This document shows, one piece after another, positions 17,788 to 26,311 of a stretch of DNA of 64,000 nt (the stretch's first letter is position 1; the number at the start of each line of letters is the position of its first letter). Location: the NCBI GenBank assembly GCA_003523225.1, contig DPGK01000021.1, forward strand, positions 54,700-118,699, given 5' to 3'. The position numbers were made by a program, and so were the translations under genes. The notes under the pieces were generated by a model. It ran no database searches. It worked only from the letters and a program-made list of their open reading frames with translations, and was not told the DNA's origin. The DNA is from Clostridiales bacterium. GTDB lineage: Bacteria > Bacillota > Clostridia > Oscillospirales > CAG-272.

Positions 17788-18636
17788 ATGACAGGTAACT
17801 TCAGACTCTGCGCGTTTGCCGACGAGGCGTCGCCCGACCTTGACGGACAGATACGCGCTTTGGGCGAAAATCATATCGGGTACATAGAACTGCGCGGCGT
17901 TGACGGAAAGAACGTCTCCGCCCTCTCCACAGCCGAAGCCAGAGAGGTGAGGAAAAAGCTTGACGCGGCAGGAATCTCGGTGTGGTCGATAGGCTCTCCC
18001 GCTGGAAAAACAAATATCCGCGACAGCTTTGACGACGCACGCGACGGATTTGCCCGCATTGCAGAGATCGCGGAGATAACGGGTGCGCAATGCATCAGGA
18101 TTTTCAGCTTTTACGGCACGGATGAAAGCCGGAGCTGCTTTGACGAGGTATGCCGCCGCATTGACTCCTTCATTGAGCTGTCTAAAGGCTGCGGCGCGCG
18201 GCTGTGCCACGAAAACGAAAAGAAAATATACGGCGATACGCCGGAGCATTGCCTGCGTCTACTTGAAGCGCTTCCGGGGCTGACCGCCGTGTTTGATCCC
18301 GCCAACTTTGTGCAGTGCGGCGCAGATCCTCTCGCGGCATGGGAAATGCTCGGCTCACACGTATTTTACGCGCATATAAAGGACGCAGACAAGAGCGGCG
18401 CAAACCTTCCCGCCGGTCGCGGAGTTGGAAGGATACCCGAGCTTCTTCCCCGCTTCCGTGAAGCCGGTATTGAGGTACTGACGCTTGAACCGCATCTGAC
18501 GCATTTCACGGGGCTTTCGAAACTCGAGAACGGAGCCAAGCATACGACCGGTGCGGAATATCATTTTTCCGACTGCCGTGAGGCGTTTGACTTTGCCTGC
18601 GCTTCCCTGCGCGGACTGCTTTGCATGGCAGAATAA
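17788..18636 (+). CDS. Xylose-isomerase-like TIM-barrel protein (sugar phosphate isomerase/epimerase family)
   Basis: A 282-residue AP-endonuclease-2/xylose-isomerase-type barrel. Probable metal and catalytic residues lie in LCHENEKK near 145, VFDPANF near 172, FYAHIKDA near 198 and LEPHL near 235. Such proteins isomerise or epimerise sugars, inosose or keto acids, and the substrate cannot be read from the sequence. I use the ATG at 17788. A GTG at 17779, closer to AAAAGG, is an alternative. It heads an operon with a second TIM barrel and a Gfo/Idh/MocA dehydrogenase. Confidence 0.85.
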   Translation: MTGNFRLCAFADEASPDLDGQIRALGENHIGYIELRGVDGKNVSALSTAEAREVRKKLDAAGISVWSIGSPAGKTNIRDSFDDARDGFARIAEIAEITGAQCIRIFSFYGTDESRSCFDEVCRRIDSFIELSKGCGARLCHENEKKIYGDTPEHCLRLLEALPGLTAVFDPANFVQCGADPLAAWEMLGSHVFYAHIKDADKSGANLPAGRGVGRIPELLPRFREAGIEVLTLEPHLTHFTGLSKLENGAKHTTGAEYHFSDCREAFDFACASLRGLLCMAE

Positions 18637-18672
18637 TACGTAAAATAAATAACGAAAGAAAGGCAAAACGAA

Positions 18673-19449
18673 ATGATCATCGGAGCACAGCTTTATACTC
18701 TCAGAAATTTCTGCAAAACCACCCCGGAGCTTGAAGAATCCATAAAACGGGTCGCTGACATGGGCTACACCTCAGTTCAGCTTTCCGGCGTATGCGCCTA
18801 TGACCCCGAATGGATGCGCGACCTGCTTAAAGAGTGCGGTCTGTCGGCGCCGCTTACGCATTTCGGCTATGGCAAGATCGTAGGCGAAACCGATGCGACG
18901 ATTGATTTTCACCGCACTATCGGCGCAAAATACATAGGTCTCGGCTCAATGCCCAACTTCAAAAAAGGCGGGTGCGATCCAGAGATTTACGAAAAATTCC
19001 TTGCCGAAACAATTCCCGCCGCCAAACAGATCGCCGCAAACGGAATGAAGTTCATGTATCACAACCACAATATGGAATTTATGCGGCTTCCTAACGGCAA
19101 GGTGCTTCTTGACGACCTGTGCGAGCGCACCTCCCCCGACGAATTCGGTATCACGCTGGACTGCTACTGGGTACAGGCGGGCGGCGGAGACCCGGTTCAG
19201 TGGCTGCACAAGCTGCGCGGCAGACTCAACTGCATACACTTTAAGGATATGTGCTGGAGTCCGGAGGATCTTGCGCCCCGCATGGCGCCGATCGGAGGCG
19301 GAAACATGAATTACGAAGCAATCGTACGCGCCGCAGAGAAAGCAGACGTTGAATACGCCTTTGTCGAACAGGATCACTGCTACGACGCCGATCCCTTTGA
19401 CTGCCTGAAGCAAAGCTACGACTACCTTGCGTCCCTCGGATGCAAATAA
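18673..19449 (+). CDS. IolE/xylose-isomerase-like TIM-barrel protein
   Basis: The 258-residue protein begins IIGAQLYTLRNFCKT, a common start in this family, and carries MYHNHNMEF near residue 133, TLDCYW near 165, CIHFKDM near 191 and FVEQDHC near 230, the set of His/Asp/Glu ligands typical of inosose-dehydratase-like enzymes. GAAAGG precedes the start. Together with the dehydrogenase immediately downstream it suggests oxidation and isomerisation of a cyclitol or rare sugar, an inference from family and context only. Confidence 0.87.
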   Translation: MIIGAQLYTLRNFCKTTPELEESIKRVADMGYTSVQLSGVCAYDPEWMRDLLKECGLSAPLTHFGYGKIVGETDATIDFHRTIGAKYIGLGSMPNFKKGGCDPEIYEKFLAETIPAAKQIAANGMKFMYHNHNMEFMRLPNGKVLLDDLCERTSPDEFGITLDCYWVQAGGGDPVQWLHKLRGRLNCIHFKDMCWSPEDLAPRMAPIGGGNMNYEAIVRAAEKADVEYAFVEQDHCYDADPFDCLKQSYDYLASLGCK

Positions 19450-19468
19450 AAATCAAGGAGTGGTCACA

Positions 19469-20665
19469 ATGTCCAAAAAACTGAGACTCGGCATAATCGG
19501 TGCCGGAAACATGGGCTCAAAGCATATAAACAATATTCTCGCAGGAAAATGCCCCGAGATCGAAGTCACGGCTGTTGCAGACCGAGATCCGTCAAAGCTC
19601 GAACGTGTGCGTACCGCACTTGAAAACGCGCGCGCATCGGGAGCGGACATCCCCGATATGGTCTGCTATTCCGAGGGAAGCGAGCTTATTTCCGACCGCA
19701 CATGCGACGCGGTGCTTATTGCCGTTCCCCACTATCAGCATCCGGGGCTTTCAGTTGAAGCCATGCGCGCGGGGCTTCACGTAATGTGCGAAAAGCCCGC
19801 CGGCGTATATACGCTTGACGTACGCCGCATGATCGAAGAAGCGGACCGTCACCCGGAGCTGGTGTTCGGAATGATGTTCAACCAGCGCACCAATCACGTC
19901 TACCGCAAAATGAAGGAAATAATCGACTCCGGTGAGCTTGGCGCTATACGCCGCACAAGCTGGATAGTCACAAGCTGGTATCGTCCGCAGTTTTATTACG
20001 ATTCCGGCGACTGGCGCGCCACATGGAGCGGAGAGGGCGGCGGAGTGTTGCTTAACCAGTGTCCCCACCAGCTTGACCTCTGGCAGTGGATATGCGGAAT
20101 GCCGTCAAAGATAGATGCCAAAATGTACTTCGGCAAATGGCACGACATAGAAGTCGAGGATGATGTCAGCGTGTTCTGCGAGTACCCCAACGGCGCGACC
20201 GGAACATTTATCACCTCCACCGGGGATGTTCCCGGAACAAACCGCTTTGAAATCGTCTGCGACGGCGGCACTCTGCTTACCGACTCCAAAAAGCTGTGGC
20301 TGACAAAGCTGGAGGTCCCGGAGTCGGTGTTTACCAAGCAAAACCGCACCGCAGCGTTCGGCGCGCCGAAGTCGGAAAAGACCGAGGTGCAGACCGACGG
20401 AGAAAACCCCCAGCACGTCGGCGTGCTGAATGCCTTTGCCGGAGCGGTACTGCACGGCACCCCGCTTGTCGCGGACGGGCGCGAGGGTATAAACGGGCTT
20501 ATGATCTCAAACGCCATGCACCTTTCGGCGTGGCTGGGTCATGAGGTCACATTGCCATTTGACGAGCAGCTGTTTTATGATAAGCTTATGGAGCATGTTG
20601 CCGCCTCAAAGGCGAAGACCTCATTTACCGGATCGGTAGTATCGGATACTGAAGGAACATACTGA
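19469..20665 (+). CDS. Gfo/Idh/MocA-family NAD(P)-dependent oxidoreductase
   Basis: A 398-residue two-domain dehydrogenase: Rossmann motif GIIGAGNMGSKH at residues 8-19, the conserved MCEKPAG with the catalytic Lys near residue 108, and LNQCPHQLDLWQW near 195 with the usual active-site His. AAGGAG eight bases upstream fixes the ATG at 19469, 19 bp after the previous gene. Members oxidise inositols, glucosides or amino sugars. The third gene of the operon, it ends in TGA and faces the SGNH hydrolase gene. Confidence 0.88.
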   Translation: MSKKLRLGIIGAGNMGSKHINNILAGKCPEIEVTAVADRDPSKLERVRTALENARASGADIPDMVCYSEGSELISDRTCDAVLIAVPHYQHPGLSVEAMRAGLHVMCEKPAGVYTLDVRRMIEEADRHPELVFGMMFNQRTNHVYRKMKEIIDSGELGAIRRTSWIVTSWYRPQFYYDSGDWRATWSGEGGGVLLNQCPHQLDLWQWICGMPSKIDAKMYFGKWHDIEVEDDVSVFCEYPNGATGTFITSTGDVPGTNRFEIVCDGGTLLTDSKKLWLTKLEVPESVFTKQNRTAAFGAPKSEKTEVQTDGENPQHVGVLNAFAGAVLHGTPLVADGREGINGLMISNAMHLSAWLGHEVTLPFDEQLFYDKLMEHVAASKAKTSFTGSVVSDTEGTY

Positions 20666-20691
20666 GCTTCCGACGACCGTTCACATAAACC

Positions 20692-20747
20692 AACAAAAAA
20701 GCAAAAGCACCAGCTGCCGAAAGCATTGCAGCTTACGGCAGCCGGTG
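20692..20747 (-). terminator. Terminator of the SGNH hydrolase gene
   Basis: A 12-bp stem with one G-T pair (CACC...GGTG, 20708-20747). On the minus strand it is followed by a T-rich run (20707-20692). Read on the plus strand no U-tract follows. Confidence 0.75.
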
Positions 20748-20775
20748 ATATTTCAGTATTTACCCTTATTACATT

Positions 20776-21846
20776 TTATTTGCGCCTTTTCGCAAGGCAG
20801 AGGGCTCCGGCGGCTACAGCAAGCACGGCAACAAAGCCGACAGACGAGCCACATCCTTTTTTCTCAGCCGGTGCAGAGCTTTCATCGGCAGAGGTTACCT
20901 CCACTGTACTCTCCGAAACAGCTGAAGTTTCCGGCTCGCTTGTGGTGTCCTGAACCGTTGTCTCAGGTTCAGCAGTGGTCTCCTCAGCCTTTGTTACAGG
21001 GTCCGCATTGTTTCCTACCAGTCCGATCATATACTGCCCTATAAGCCCGTGTCCTTCGGCATTGGGGTGAATGTCAAGACTGGTTATGTTGGTGTACCCC
21101 TCGGCGTTCACGTTGATGACGGACGGAATATCCGCCACTTCATACCCGAATCCCGAAGACGCAACGGCAGAGTTAAGCGCAAGATTGAGCGCATCTATGA
21201 CAGTTCCCGCAAACACACCGAAATCGCCCGCCTCGGCAAACCCGTTCATCGGGTTATACTGGGCAAGAAAGATAACGCGCGCCGACGGATTGTATTCGTG
21301 AAGAAGGGATATTATACCGCCAAGATTCTGAGAATACCCTGTTACCGCGCCGAGGACGATACTCAGCACCTCCGGATTTTTAAGTCCTTCGGCAAGCACG
21401 GTTTTGTCCAGCTTCAGCACCACCTGCGCCGCTTCCTGAATACCGGACACGCTCTGACCGGAGACCTTGCTTACCACATTCGGCAGAATATGCAGCAGAT
21501 CGTTGCCGCCTATCGAAATAACAATAAGCTCGCTTTTGGCTACATAATTTTTAAGCGTCGGCATCAGCTTCAAAAGGTCGTCTGAGGCATCGCCGTTCAC
21601 GGCGCGGTTGATGTAAGTCTCACCGCCCTTGAGAGACAGCGACTCGGCAAGCAGATTGGCATAGCTGCGGCAAAGGTAAGGCGTGCCGCCCGGCGTATAG
21701 TTTTCAAGCCCGTAGCCCGTGGATATCGAATCCCCCAGCACAAGCAGACTTGAATATTTGTTTTCCGCGGCGGCGGGAAGCACTGACAGTATACCGAGCA
21801 GCAAAACCGCAGTCAGTCCCAAAGCAATCCTCTTTAATTTATTCAT
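20776..21846 (-). CDS. Secreted SGNH/GDSL hydrolase with a C-terminal GC-x-SSVG membrane anchor
   Basis: The 356-residue protein has a signal peptide (to about AAAEN, residue 29) and an SGNH esterase domain: LVLGDSISTGYG with the nucleophile Ser, SIGGNDLL near 122 and DIHPNAEGH near 262. Then follow an acidic Thr/Glu-rich linker (residues ~285-330) and the tail KKGCGSSVGF, a hydrophobic helix and AKRRK. It should be a cell-surface esterase or lipase. The tail resembles that of the GDPD at 58.2-61 kb, suggesting a common anchoring or sorting step. GAAAGGA precedes the start. Confidence 0.88.
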   Translation of the reverse strand: MNKLKRIALGLTAVLLLGILSVLPAAAENKYSSLLVLGDSISTGYGLENYTPGGTPYLCRSYANLLAESLSLKGGETYINRAVNGDASDDLLKLMPTLKNYVAKSELIVISIGGNDLLHILPNVVSKVSGQSVSGIQEAAQVVLKLDKTVLAEGLKNPEVLSIVLGAVTGYSQNLGGIISLLHEYNPSARVIFLAQYNPMNGFAEAGDFGVFAGTVIDALNLALNSAVASSGFGYEVADIPSVINVNAEGYTNITSLDIHPNAEGHGLIGQYMIGLVGNNADPVTKAEETTAEPETTVQDTTSEPETSAVSESTVEVTSADESSAPAEKKGCGSSVGFVAVLAVAAGALCLAKRRK

Positions 21847-21881
21847 TTGTAATCATTCCTTTCACAACAATTTATAAGATA

Positions 21882-21910
21882 ATGATATCATAAACCAAAG
21901 CTGATTTCAA
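21882..21910 (-). promoter_or_regulatory. Promoter of the SGNH hydrolase gene
   Basis: Minus strand: TTGAAA (21910-21905), 17-bp spacer, TATCAT (21887-21882) with TGA extension. Confidence 0.65.
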
Positions 21911-21965
21911 GGCATCAACGGTAAAAGACACAAATAATTCATTTTTGATCATTCAGGAGACCGGC

Positions 21966-22463
21966 ATGAACCAAGGCACCGAAAAAGCACACTGCACAGA
22001 CGGTATGCTTACCGACAACCGCAAAAAGCGGCAAAAGCAGTGGGCGGTATTTATTCTGTTCAATTCTGCAATATTACTTGGCGCGGCACTGCTTATGCCA
22101 TACAGACGGCTGGCCTCGGGCGCGCTTGACAAATACCTTTTTTGCTTTGCAAACAGATTTTTGCACCTTTACTGCCCCAGCTGCGGAATCACCCGTGCAC
22201 TGGACTCGATACTTCATCTGCATTTTATCGAGGCGGCAAAGCAGAATATTTGCGTTCTTGCGCTTGTACTGCTCGTCGCATACTTTGATCTGCGTGCGTT
22301 CATTGCGCTTTTGCGCCGCGAGGACACGGTACTTAAGGTCAAGTGGGTATATGTGTGGGTCTTTATAGCCTTCTTTATTGTCTTTGCCGTCGTCCGCAAC
22401 CTACTGCTGGTTTACGCGGGGATCGACCCGCTCGGAGACAACAAAGCCTTCTGGGGATGGTAA
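21966..22463 (+). CDS. DUF2752 membrane protein
   Basis: A 165-residue protein with three predicted membrane helices. The family signature CPSCGITRA lies near residue 66 (CPxCGxTRA in DUF2752). The function of the family is unknown. The ATG at 21966 has AGGAG six bases upstream, better than an upstream TTG at 21945. It is a single-gene unit ended by a clear terminator. Confidence 0.85.
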   Translation: MNQGTEKAHCTDGMLTDNRKKRQKQWAVFILFNSAILLGAALLMPYRRLASGALDKYLFCFANRFLHLYCPSCGITRALDSILHLHFIEAAKQNICVLALVLLVAYFDLRAFIALLRREDTVLKVKWVYVWVFIAFFIVFAVVRNLLLVYAGIDPLGDNKAFWGW

Positions 22464-22474
22464 CATACGAACGA

Positions 22475-22501
22475 AACGGCGGCAGGCACCGCCGTTTTTT
22501 A
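22475..22501 (+). terminator. Rho-independent terminator after the DUF2752 gene
   Basis: Stem AACGGCGG/CCGCCGTT (8 bp), 6-nt loop, then TTTT. Confidence 0.88.
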
Positions 22502-22560
22502 TTATAATCATGGGTTAAATGAATTTCTGCGTGAAAACGCGGTGAAATTTCACTTTTCCA

Positions 22561-22600
22561 TTGACAAACGACGCATTATATGATATCATATTGATATCAT
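22561..22600 (+). promoter_or_regulatory. Promoter of the ABC exporter operon with duplicated TGATATCAT element
   Basis: TTGACA (22561-22566), 17-bp spacer, TATCAT (22584-22589). The sequence TGATATCATAT is immediately repeated (second copy from 22592), so there are two tandem extended -10 elements, or a direct-repeat operator over the start site. Confidence 0.75.
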
Positions 22601-22619
22601 ATTGAAAAGGGCAACTGCA

Positions 22620-23468
22620 ATGAACATACTTGAAGTCAGAAACCTGCAGAAAAACTATCCCGCATTCAGACTTGACGGGGTCTCATTTTCGCTTGAGGCA
22701 GGAAAAATAACCGGATTTATCGGCAGAAACGGCGCGGGAAAATCCACAACTCTCAATTCGCTTTTTAATTTCGTGCATCCAGACGGCGGAGATATATCCT
22801 TTTTCGGACTTCCGTTTACCGGAAACGAAGCGAAAATCAAGCTCCGTACTGGATTTGTTGCTGGCAGTGTGAACTTCTACCTGAAAAAGCGTCTTGACGT
22901 TATATCGGATGTCACAAGATCATTTTATTCAAACTGGGACGACAGCGCGTACCGCCGCTATATGTCACTGTTCGCGCTTGACGGCAAAAAAACGCCCTCC
23001 GAGCTTTCCGCCGGAATGAAGGTAAAATACTCGTTGGTGCTTGCCCTATCTCACAACGCCGAGCTTCTGATACTTGACGAGCCGACAAGCGGACTTGACC
23101 CGGTCTCGCGCGATGACCTGCTTGATGTTCTGCTTGAGCTTTGCGGTGAGGGAAAAACGATCCTCTTTTCAACGCACATCACCTCTGATCTTGACAAATG
23201 CGCCCATAATATCATATACATCAGCGGCGGCAGGATAATTGCCGACGCACCGACCCGGAAATTCGAAGATTCCTACCGGCTCGTTGCCTATCAGAACGAT
23301 GCCGAAGCCGCGCCGCATGAGAAAATAATACTCGGCAAACGGCGCGTAAGGGACGGCTTTTCGGCGCTCATGTATACGGCTGACGCCGAACGCACCGGAC
23401 GCCAGTGCCTGAAGCCCGACCTTGAAGCAATTATGGTACATCTTGAAAGGGGTAACACTCATGAATAA
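22620..23468 (+). CDS. ABC transporter ATP-binding protein (YtrB-like)
   Basis: A 282-residue ATPase: Walker A GRNGAGKST near residue 37, a signature reading LSAGM where LSGGQ is usual, Walker B LLILDEPTSGLDP near 152 and the switch FSTHIT near 186. A changed signature of this type is common in the YtrB-like group of small Firmicute exporters. AAAGGG precedes the ATG at 22620. The stop overlaps the permease start by 8 bp. It powers the two-gene exporter, substrate unknown. Many such operons begin with a GntR regulator, absent here. Confidence 0.9.
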   Translation: MNILEVRNLQKNYPAFRLDGVSFSLEAGKITGFIGRNGAGKSTTLNSLFNFVHPDGGDISFFGLPFTGNEAKIKLRTGFVAGSVNFYLKKRLDVISDVTRSFYSNWDDSAYRRYMSLFALDGKKTPSELSAGMKVKYSLVLALSHNAELLILDEPTSGLDPVSRDDLLDVLLELCGEGKTILFSTHITSDLDKCAHNIIYISGGRIIADAPTRKFEDSYRLVAYQNDAEAAPHEKIILGKRRVRDGFSALMYTADAERTGRQCLKPDLEAIMVHLERGNTHE

Positions 23469-24123
23469 AAATGTGATGAGGCTTTTGAAAAAGGACTTCC
23501 GCCTTGCAATGCACCCGACAGTCCCGCTTATGCTTCTCTCCTCCGCAATGGTGCTGATACCTAACTACCCATACTCTCTATCCTTCTTTTACACCTCCAT
23601 GGGAATATTCTTTACCTGTCTGCTCGGCAGGGAGAACCGTGACGTGGTCTATTCACTGAATCTTCCCGTATCCAAGCGCGACATTGTATCCTCGCGGCTG
23701 CTGTTCGCCGTCACCGTGGAGCTGTGCCAGCTTGTGCTTATGACTCCTTTCGCTTTGTTATCGCAGTATTGCATCGGTAACGTCAACGCTGCAGGCATGG
23801 ATGCAAACATTGCCCTGTTTGCCGAGGGCTTTGCCGTTTATGGTATTTTCAACATAGTCTTCTTTCTTGTATATTACTCCGACGTCAACAGTGTAGGCGT
23901 TGCATTTATCGGTTCAAGCGCGGCAATATTTCTCTGCATAGCGTGCGACATAATTTTCTCCTACACCGTTCCGCTTTTCCGCGACCGGCTTGATACTCCC
24001 GATCCCTCAAACCTGCACGCAAAGCTGACTTTTCTCGGCGTCTCAATAATGTTTTTCGTTATCTGCTGCCTTATATGCCACACCGTCTCGGTGCACAAGT
24101 TTGAAAAACAGGATATATGCTGA
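23461..24123 (+). CDS. ABC-2 type transporter permease
   Basis: A 220-residue protein with about six hydrophobic segments and the short conserved stretch LPVSKRDIVSSRLL near residue 60, found in ABC-2 permeases where the first cytoplasmic loop meets the ATPase. The ATG at 23461 overlaps the ATPase gene, so the two are translationally coupled. The segment after it (24124-24180) has a weak 5-bp stem CCGCG/CGCGG followed by a long T-run and is a likely terminator. Confidence 0.85.
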   Translation: MNKNVMRLLKKDFRLAMHPTVPLMLLSSAMVLIPNYPYSLSFFYTSMGIFFTCLLGRENRDVVYSLNLPVSKRDIVSSRLLFAVTVELCQLVLMTPFALLSQYCIGNVNAAGMDANIALFAEGFAVYGIFNIVFFLVYYSDVNSVGVAFIGSSAAIFLCIACDIIFSYTVPLFRDRLDTPDPSNLHAKLTFLGVSIMFFVICCLICHTVSVHKFEKQDIC

Positions 24124-24184
24124 GGACTATTCCTCCAACCGCGCAAAGATTTTTCGCGGAAGGGGGATTTTTTTTTATTTTGTA

Positions 24185-24214
24185 TTGTTTTTACCCCATA
24201 ATGTGTGATATAAT
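24185..24214 (+). promoter_or_regulatory. Promoter of the aldolase operon
   Basis: TTGTTT (24185-24190), 18-bp spacer and TATAAT (24209-24214) with TGA extension. Confidence 0.65.
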
Positions 24215-24292
24215 TATTATAATAATGCCGTAAAGCCTTTTTCGGCATCTGTCACGCTCCCATATTCCGATCTGTGCCGGATATTACGGTCA

Positions 24293-24314
24293 AAAAACGG
24301 AACGCTCCGTTTTT
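24293..24314 (+). promoter_or_regulatory. Terminator-like hairpin in the aldolase leader
   Basis: A 9-bp stem AAAAACGGA/TCCGTTTTT with a 4-nt loop, ending in a T-run, lies about 80 nt after the promoter and 54 nt before the start codon. An upstream stem ATGCCG/CGGCAT (24225-24248) and GCCGG/CCGGAC segments on both sides could form alternatives. This suits attenuation, but no known riboswitch is recognised. Confidence 0.5.
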
Positions 24315-24368
24315 CAGCCACAAGCCGGACCGGAATACAATAAAAAAGCACTCCGAAAGGAAACCGAA

Positions 24369-25232
24369 ATGCCCTATGTGAATTCAAAGGAAATGCTGCA
24401 CGCCGCCATGAGGGGCGGGTACGCGGTCGGCGCCTTCAATGTTGAAAACATGGAAATGGCAATAGCCGCAGTTACTGCCGCCGAACGCCTGCACAGCCCG
24501 ATAATTCTCCAGACAACACCGTCAACCGTAAAATATGCCGGATGCGCCGTTTATTCTGCGATAGTCCGCGCACTTGCCGAACGCGCGTCAGTTCCGGTCG
24601 CGCTTCACCTCGACCACGGGGACAGTCCTGCACTTTGCCGCGAAGCACTGCGCGCGGGCTACTCATCGGTAATGATCGACGCCTCGCGGCTGCCGCTTGA
24701 TGAAAATATCAAAACGGTGCAGGGTGTTGTCGCCGAAGCCGAAGCTGCCGGTATCCTGGTCGAAGCCGAGCTTGGCAAGGTCGGAGGCAAGGAGGACGAC
24801 CTCGTCTCCTCCGGAAATACATATACCGACCCCGACGACGCGCTTACCTTTGTAAGCCGGACGCACGTCTGCTCGCTTGCCGTGGCTATCGGCACCGCTC
24901 ACGGCATTTACCGCGGCACACCCGTGCTCGACGTTGCAAGACTCGCCGCGATACGCAACCGCCTTTTCTCGGCTGGATATCCTATACCGCTGGTGCTTCA
25001 CGGAGCGTCGGGACTGACCGACAGTGCGGTAAAGGAATGCATTGCAAACGGGATCTGCAAAGTAAACTTTGCCACCGAGCTGCGCCAGGCATATACCGCA
25101 GGCATACGCCGGACGCTTGAGAGCGACGCGGAGATCTTTGACCCCAAGAAGTACGGTAAAGCCGGAATCGAACGCGTTGCCGATTAGGTGTCCGCAAGGA
25201 TAAGCGTATGCGGTTGTGACGGAAAAGCGTGA
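24369..25232 (+). CDS. Class II ketose-bisphosphate aldolase, GatY/FbaA-like, read through an in-frame TAG
   Basis: Zn-dependent aldolase, probably cleaving tagatose- or fructose-1,6-bisphosphate. LHLDHGDS near residue 80 holds the catalytic Asp and a Zn His. AIGTAHGIYRG near 175 and LHGASGL near 208 supply the other His ligands, and KVNFATELR binds phosphate. The standard-code end is a TAG at 25185-25187, giving 272 residues. The next 14 codons read VSARISVCGCDGKA before a TGA, matching the usual C-terminus of the family (E. coli GatY ends in CGCEGRA). I therefore give the read-through form of 287 residues, the usual length. It is followed by a GatD-like gene. Confidence 0.88.
25185..25187 (+). 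other. In-frame TAG followed by the conserved aldolase C-terminus
   Basis: Codon 273 of the aldolase. The residue at this place is variable in the family as I remember it, so it does not identify the inserted amino acid. Confidence 0.75.
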
Positions 25233-25302
25233 ACCCAAGCCAAACAATATCCAACAGTATTCCGATTCATAATTAAAATCAAAATAAAAAGAGGTATTTT
25301 TT

Positions 25303-26307
25303 ATGAAAGAAATGATGAACGCCGCGGTGCTTCATGCCGTAGGCGATCTGAGGTATGAACAGGTACCTGTTCCCGAAGTACATGAGGGCGAGGTTTTGAT
25401 GAAGGTAATGGCGGCAGGCGTGTGCGGCTCTGACCTTCCCCGGATTTACGAAAAGGGAACCTATCACTTCCCCACTATCCCCGGTCATGAATTTGCCGGA
25501 AAAATAGTCGCGGGAGACCCGGAGCTGGTCGGTCGACGCGCAGCTGTGTTTCCACTGCTTCCCTGCCGCAAATGCTCCTCATGTGAGGTCGGCGAATATG
25601 CCAACTGCAAAAATTACGACTACTACGGCTCGCGCCGCGACGGAGGCTTTGCCGAGTACATAGCCGTGGACAAGCGCAATCTGATACTTACGCCCGACAC
25701 TCTCAGCTACGCCTGCGCTTCACTTTGTGAGCCAGGAGCGGTAGCGCGCGCCGCCATACGGCGTCTCGGCGTGGAGCTTGGCGACCTTGTTGTCATCTGG
25801 GGCGCAGGACCTATCGGTCTTATCGCCGCGCAGTGGGCGCGTCACGCCGGTGCGGGATGCGTCAGGGTCGTTGACATAAGCCCGGAAAAGCTCGCCTTTG
25901 CCGCAAAATTCGGATTCGAACAATATGACCGCGAAAAGGACGGCCCGTGCGACTGCGCGCTTGAAGGCACTGGAGCATCCGCAGCGCTCTGCGATGCTAT
26001 ATCCTCGCTGAAGGCACACGGCAGAATAGTGCTTATGGGAAATCCCGCACGCGATATGACTATAAAGCAAAGCGTATATTCCCAGCTGCTCAGAAAAGAA
26101 ATTACACTTCGCGGCACATGGAATTCCTCCTACAATCAGGTCATCAACGACTGGACAGCCACCGTTGACGCCATGGCTTCGGGAGCTATTAAATACGAGG
26201 AGCTTATAACTCACCGCTTCCCGCTCGCCGACTGCAACCGTGCGCTTGAGATGATGCGCGACCGCAAGGAATTCTACACCAAAGTAACATTTATAATGGA
26301 GGAATAA
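25303..26307 (+). CDS. Zn-dependent alcohol dehydrogenase, GatD-like (galactitol-1-phosphate 5-dehydrogenase family)
   Basis: A 334-residue medium-chain dehydrogenase. GVCGSDLPRI near residue 40 and PGHEFAG near 62 hold catalytic Zn ligands. The structural Zn site is CRKCSSCEVGEYANC (four Cys, near 88-102), followed by YYGSRRDGGFAEYI, and the Rossmann motif is GAGPIG near 168. The SDLPRI and GSRRDGGFAEYI stretches closely resemble E. coli GatD. With the aldolase upstream this suggests polyol or ketose phosphate catabolism of the galactitol/tagatose type, but without a PTS in the window. GAGG precedes the ATG. Confidence 0.87.
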   Translation: MKEMMNAAVLHAVGDLRYEQVPVPEVHEGEVLMKVMAAGVCGSDLPRIYEKGTYHFPTIPGHEFAGKIVAGDPELVGRRAAVFPLLPCRKCSSCEVGEYANCKNYDYYGSRRDGGFAEYIAVDKRNLILTPDTLSYACASLCEPGAVARAAIRRLGVELGDLVVIWGAGPIGLIAAQWARHAGAGCVRVVDISPEKLAFAAKFGFEQYDREKDGPCDCALEGTGASAALCDAISSLKAHGRIVLMGNPARDMTIKQSVYSQLLRKEITLRGTWNSSYNQVINDWTATVDAMASGAIKYEELITHRFPLADCNRALEMMRDRKEFYTKVTFIMEE

Positions 26308-26311
26308 TCAG

